Assembly (NCBI GenBank): GCA_002686135.1
Contig: NZAO01000066.1
Span: 13,709 to 20,354 of the forward strand
Length of the DNA: 6,646 bases
From: Rhodospirillaceae bacterium
GTDB lineage: Bacteria > Pseudomonadota > Alphaproteobacteria > UBA11136
Direction: 5' to 3'
The notes beneath the pieces were generated by a model. That model worked only from the letters and a program-made list of their open reading frames with translations, made no database searches and had not been told where the DNA came from. The number at the start of each line of letters is the position of its first letter. Positions within the stretch are counted from its first letter, which is position 1. Shown here piece after piece: positions 5,274 to 6,646 of the stretch. The translations under genes were made by a program, and so were the position numbers.

Positions 5274-6646
5274 TCAGAAACTGTAGGTAAAGCCCGCCGA
5301 GATCCCGTAGCGGAAGGTATCGAAATCGTTGAGTGGAAACGGCCCTGCTGGAGTAGTAGAATCGACGCCGAGGGTAATATCCCCATCGCCTTGCAGATTC
5401 CAGTAGCGGAAATCGAGAGCCGCCGCCAAGTTCTGCGTTAAGTCGTAGGCCAGCCCAACCTCTCCCTGGAAGCCCAAACCAGAGCCGTCCATGATGATAT
5501 TCGGTACCGGTCCAAGGTCGGCCATGGCTGTCCGCAGAATATGGCTATCCTCATTGTGCATGTCAGCATAAGGAACGAAGGCTACATCGGCGGTCAAACT
5601 CAGCCTGTCGTTCAGCGGGAACTCCGCCAGCGCACCGAGTCGGAAGGAGTGCCATTCCACCTTGTTGTTGAACACCTGGACATCTGTGCTTGTGCCCTGT
5701 GCGCCGGTCAGCCGGTTATAGAGGCCCCAGCCCTCATTTTCCTCAGTCCAGTAATTGTACCCCATGAACAGAGCGAGAGACCCCCGCCCTTCTCCAAAGG
5801 TTAGCATCTCGCGACCAACGTCGGCGGTGAGATAGAACAGGTCAGTGCCGGGTATCACGCTGTCGGTCGAGGAAAAAAGAACCTGCCCGACTAACCAGTC
5901 ATCGTCTTGGAGATTGCCATCGCCACTATCGACGTCAAACCCGACATTGCCGCGGACGAAGTATTCCGGAAAACCTAATCCCCGAAGCGACACCCGACCG
6001 TTGAACTCGAGCGCCAGCGTGTCAACCTCCTCGTAGGTGAGCTCCGAGGTTGGGTTGCCAAGTAGCGCATTAGCAGACGTGGCGTCGTGATTCCAATCCG
6101 TCTGGCCGGTGGTATAGACCAGGCCCATGCCCAATTCATAATCGGCGGCCTTGCGGTACCACACCTGCGCATCATCCTGGGCCACGTTTTGGCCCTTGGC
6201 ATACGTGGGGCCTGGGTCGTGGGAGGAGGCATGCCCCTGCTCGGCGGCCTTTTCCGGAAAAAGGGGCGCCGTCACGTCGGCGGGGGGGTATGATCTCATG
6301 GCGCCGCTGGGCGTTGCCGCATAATCGCTGGGCGTGGGGGTCAATAGTCGTGTGGAAGCACCATAGGCCAGAAGCTTGGCCTGGTAGGCGGACAGGGCGT
6401 CGGGAAAGGCCTCTAGGGAGAAAATCTCCACCGGCGACGACATGCCGCCAACGGGGAAGGAATTCAGGCGTATGGTGTCGCCGGAGATAAATTCGTCAAG
6501 GATGTCGAGCGCTTCCGCCCCGCGCCAATTCGCCCTGCCATTGATGTCGAGTTGCGCCAGATGGTCCGAATTGTCATCCACCCGCAGACTCACCTGGTCC
6601 CTAGGCTCACCGCCGGGAAACGCCCAGATCACGAGACCGTCTTTTT
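5274..6646 (-). CDS. Outer-membrane beta-barrel protein (C-terminal part), gene runs off the right edge
   Basis: An open frame of 456 codons with no stop before the window edge, so the N terminus is missing. A GTG at 6632 is in frame but unlikely to be the start, since the frame continues upstream (residues KDGLV) without a ribosome site. Two parts are visible (numbered from that GTG). Residues 1-95 are a soluble region of unknown family (DGLVIWAFPGGE, then ALDILDEFISGDTIRLNSF); 96-155 are Pro/Ala/Thr-rich and linker-like. From about 160 the sequence has alternating amphipathic strands with Asp/Gly/Ser-rich loops and ends YGISAGFTYSF: the terminal Phe is the recognition signal of outer-membrane barrels assembled by BAM. 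The blocks GNPTSELTYEEVD and GYNYWTEENEGWGLYN resemble omptin-fold outer-membrane proteins, but omptin catalytic residues are not evident, so I do not call it a protease. Role unknown. Confidence 0.75.
   Translation of the reverse strand, partial: KDGLVIWAFPGGEPRDQVSLRVDDNSDHLAQLDINGRANWRGAEALDILDEFISGDTIRLNSFPVGGMSSPVEIFSLEAFPDALSAYQAKLLAYGASTRLLTPTPSDYAATPSGAMRSYPPADVTAPLFPEKAAEQGHASSHDPGPTYAKGQNVAQDDAQVWYRKAADYELGMGLVYTTGQTDWNHDATSANALLGNPTSELTYEEVDTLALEFNGRVSLRGLGFPEYFVRGNVGFDVDSGDGNLQDDDWLVGQVLFSSTDSVIPGTDLFYLTADVGREMLTFGEGRGSLALFMGYNYWTEENEGWGLYNRLTGAQGTSTDVQVFNNKVEWHSFRLGALAEFPLNDRLSLTADVAFVPYADMHNEDSHILRTAMADLGPVPNIIMDGSGLGFQGEVGLAYDLTQNLAAALDFRYWNLQGDGDITLGVDSTTPAGPFPLNDFDTFRYGISAGFTYSF

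Noticed and set aside
5274..6632. Complete barrel gene starting at GTG 6632
   Set aside because: The frame stays open to the window edge, no signal peptide follows the GTG and no ribosome site precedes it, so the gene is treated as partial.

Overview
The window looks like ordinary chromosomal DNA of a Gram-negative proteobacterium, most likely an alphaproteobacterium (Rhodospirillales-like). The reasons are a moderately high G+C content, good Shine-Dalgarno sites, a two-domain MazG with alphaproteobacterial-type sequence, a lipoprotein signal, and an outer-membrane beta-barrel ending in aromatic Phe. The lineage is an inference from protein character; there is no rRNA or tRNA gene. I see no transposase, integrase, CRISPR array or phage gene.

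Layout. (1) Positions 51-3309, minus strand: five tightly packed genes that read as one operon, transcribed from a predicted sigma70-type promoter at 3361-3389 towards position 1. In transcription order they encode a MotA/TolQ/ExbB-type proton-channel protein; an ExbD/TolR-like anchor fused to a periplasmic beta-rich domain; a two-helix membrane protein of unknown function; a lipoprotein of the TapB/DUF3108-like type; and a membrane-anchored protein with a His-rich linker. Junctions are a 4-nt overlap and gaps of 22, 12 and 19 nt. A GC-rich hairpin follows the last gene. (2) Positions 3310-3422: divergent intergenic region with the predicted promoter and three copies of TATCAAG. (3) Positions 3423-5228, plus strand: mazG (NTP pyrophosphohydrolase) followed 3 nt later by a beta-hydroxyacid dehydrogenase of the 3-hydroxyisobutyrate dehydrogenase family. 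(4) Positions 5229-5273: short convergent gap with two small hairpins. (5) Positions 5274-6646, minus strand: C-terminal part of an outer-membrane beta-barrel protein with a long N-terminal extension; the gene runs off the right edge.

How the genes may work together. The minus-strand operon is the most interesting part. The first two products have the hallmarks of a proton-driven stator pair: channel threonines in the ExbB-like protein and a membrane Asp in the ExbD-like protein. The ExbD-like periplasmic part is, however, a DUF2135/pre-peptidase-like sandwich instead of the normal ExbD fold, and no TonB, TolA, TolB or Pal is present. The three following genes are all envelope proteins (inner membrane, lipoprotein, periplasmic His-rich). 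Together they could form an uncharacterised envelope machine that uses the proton-motive force; this is inference. The plus-strand genes appear to be housekeeping metabolism.
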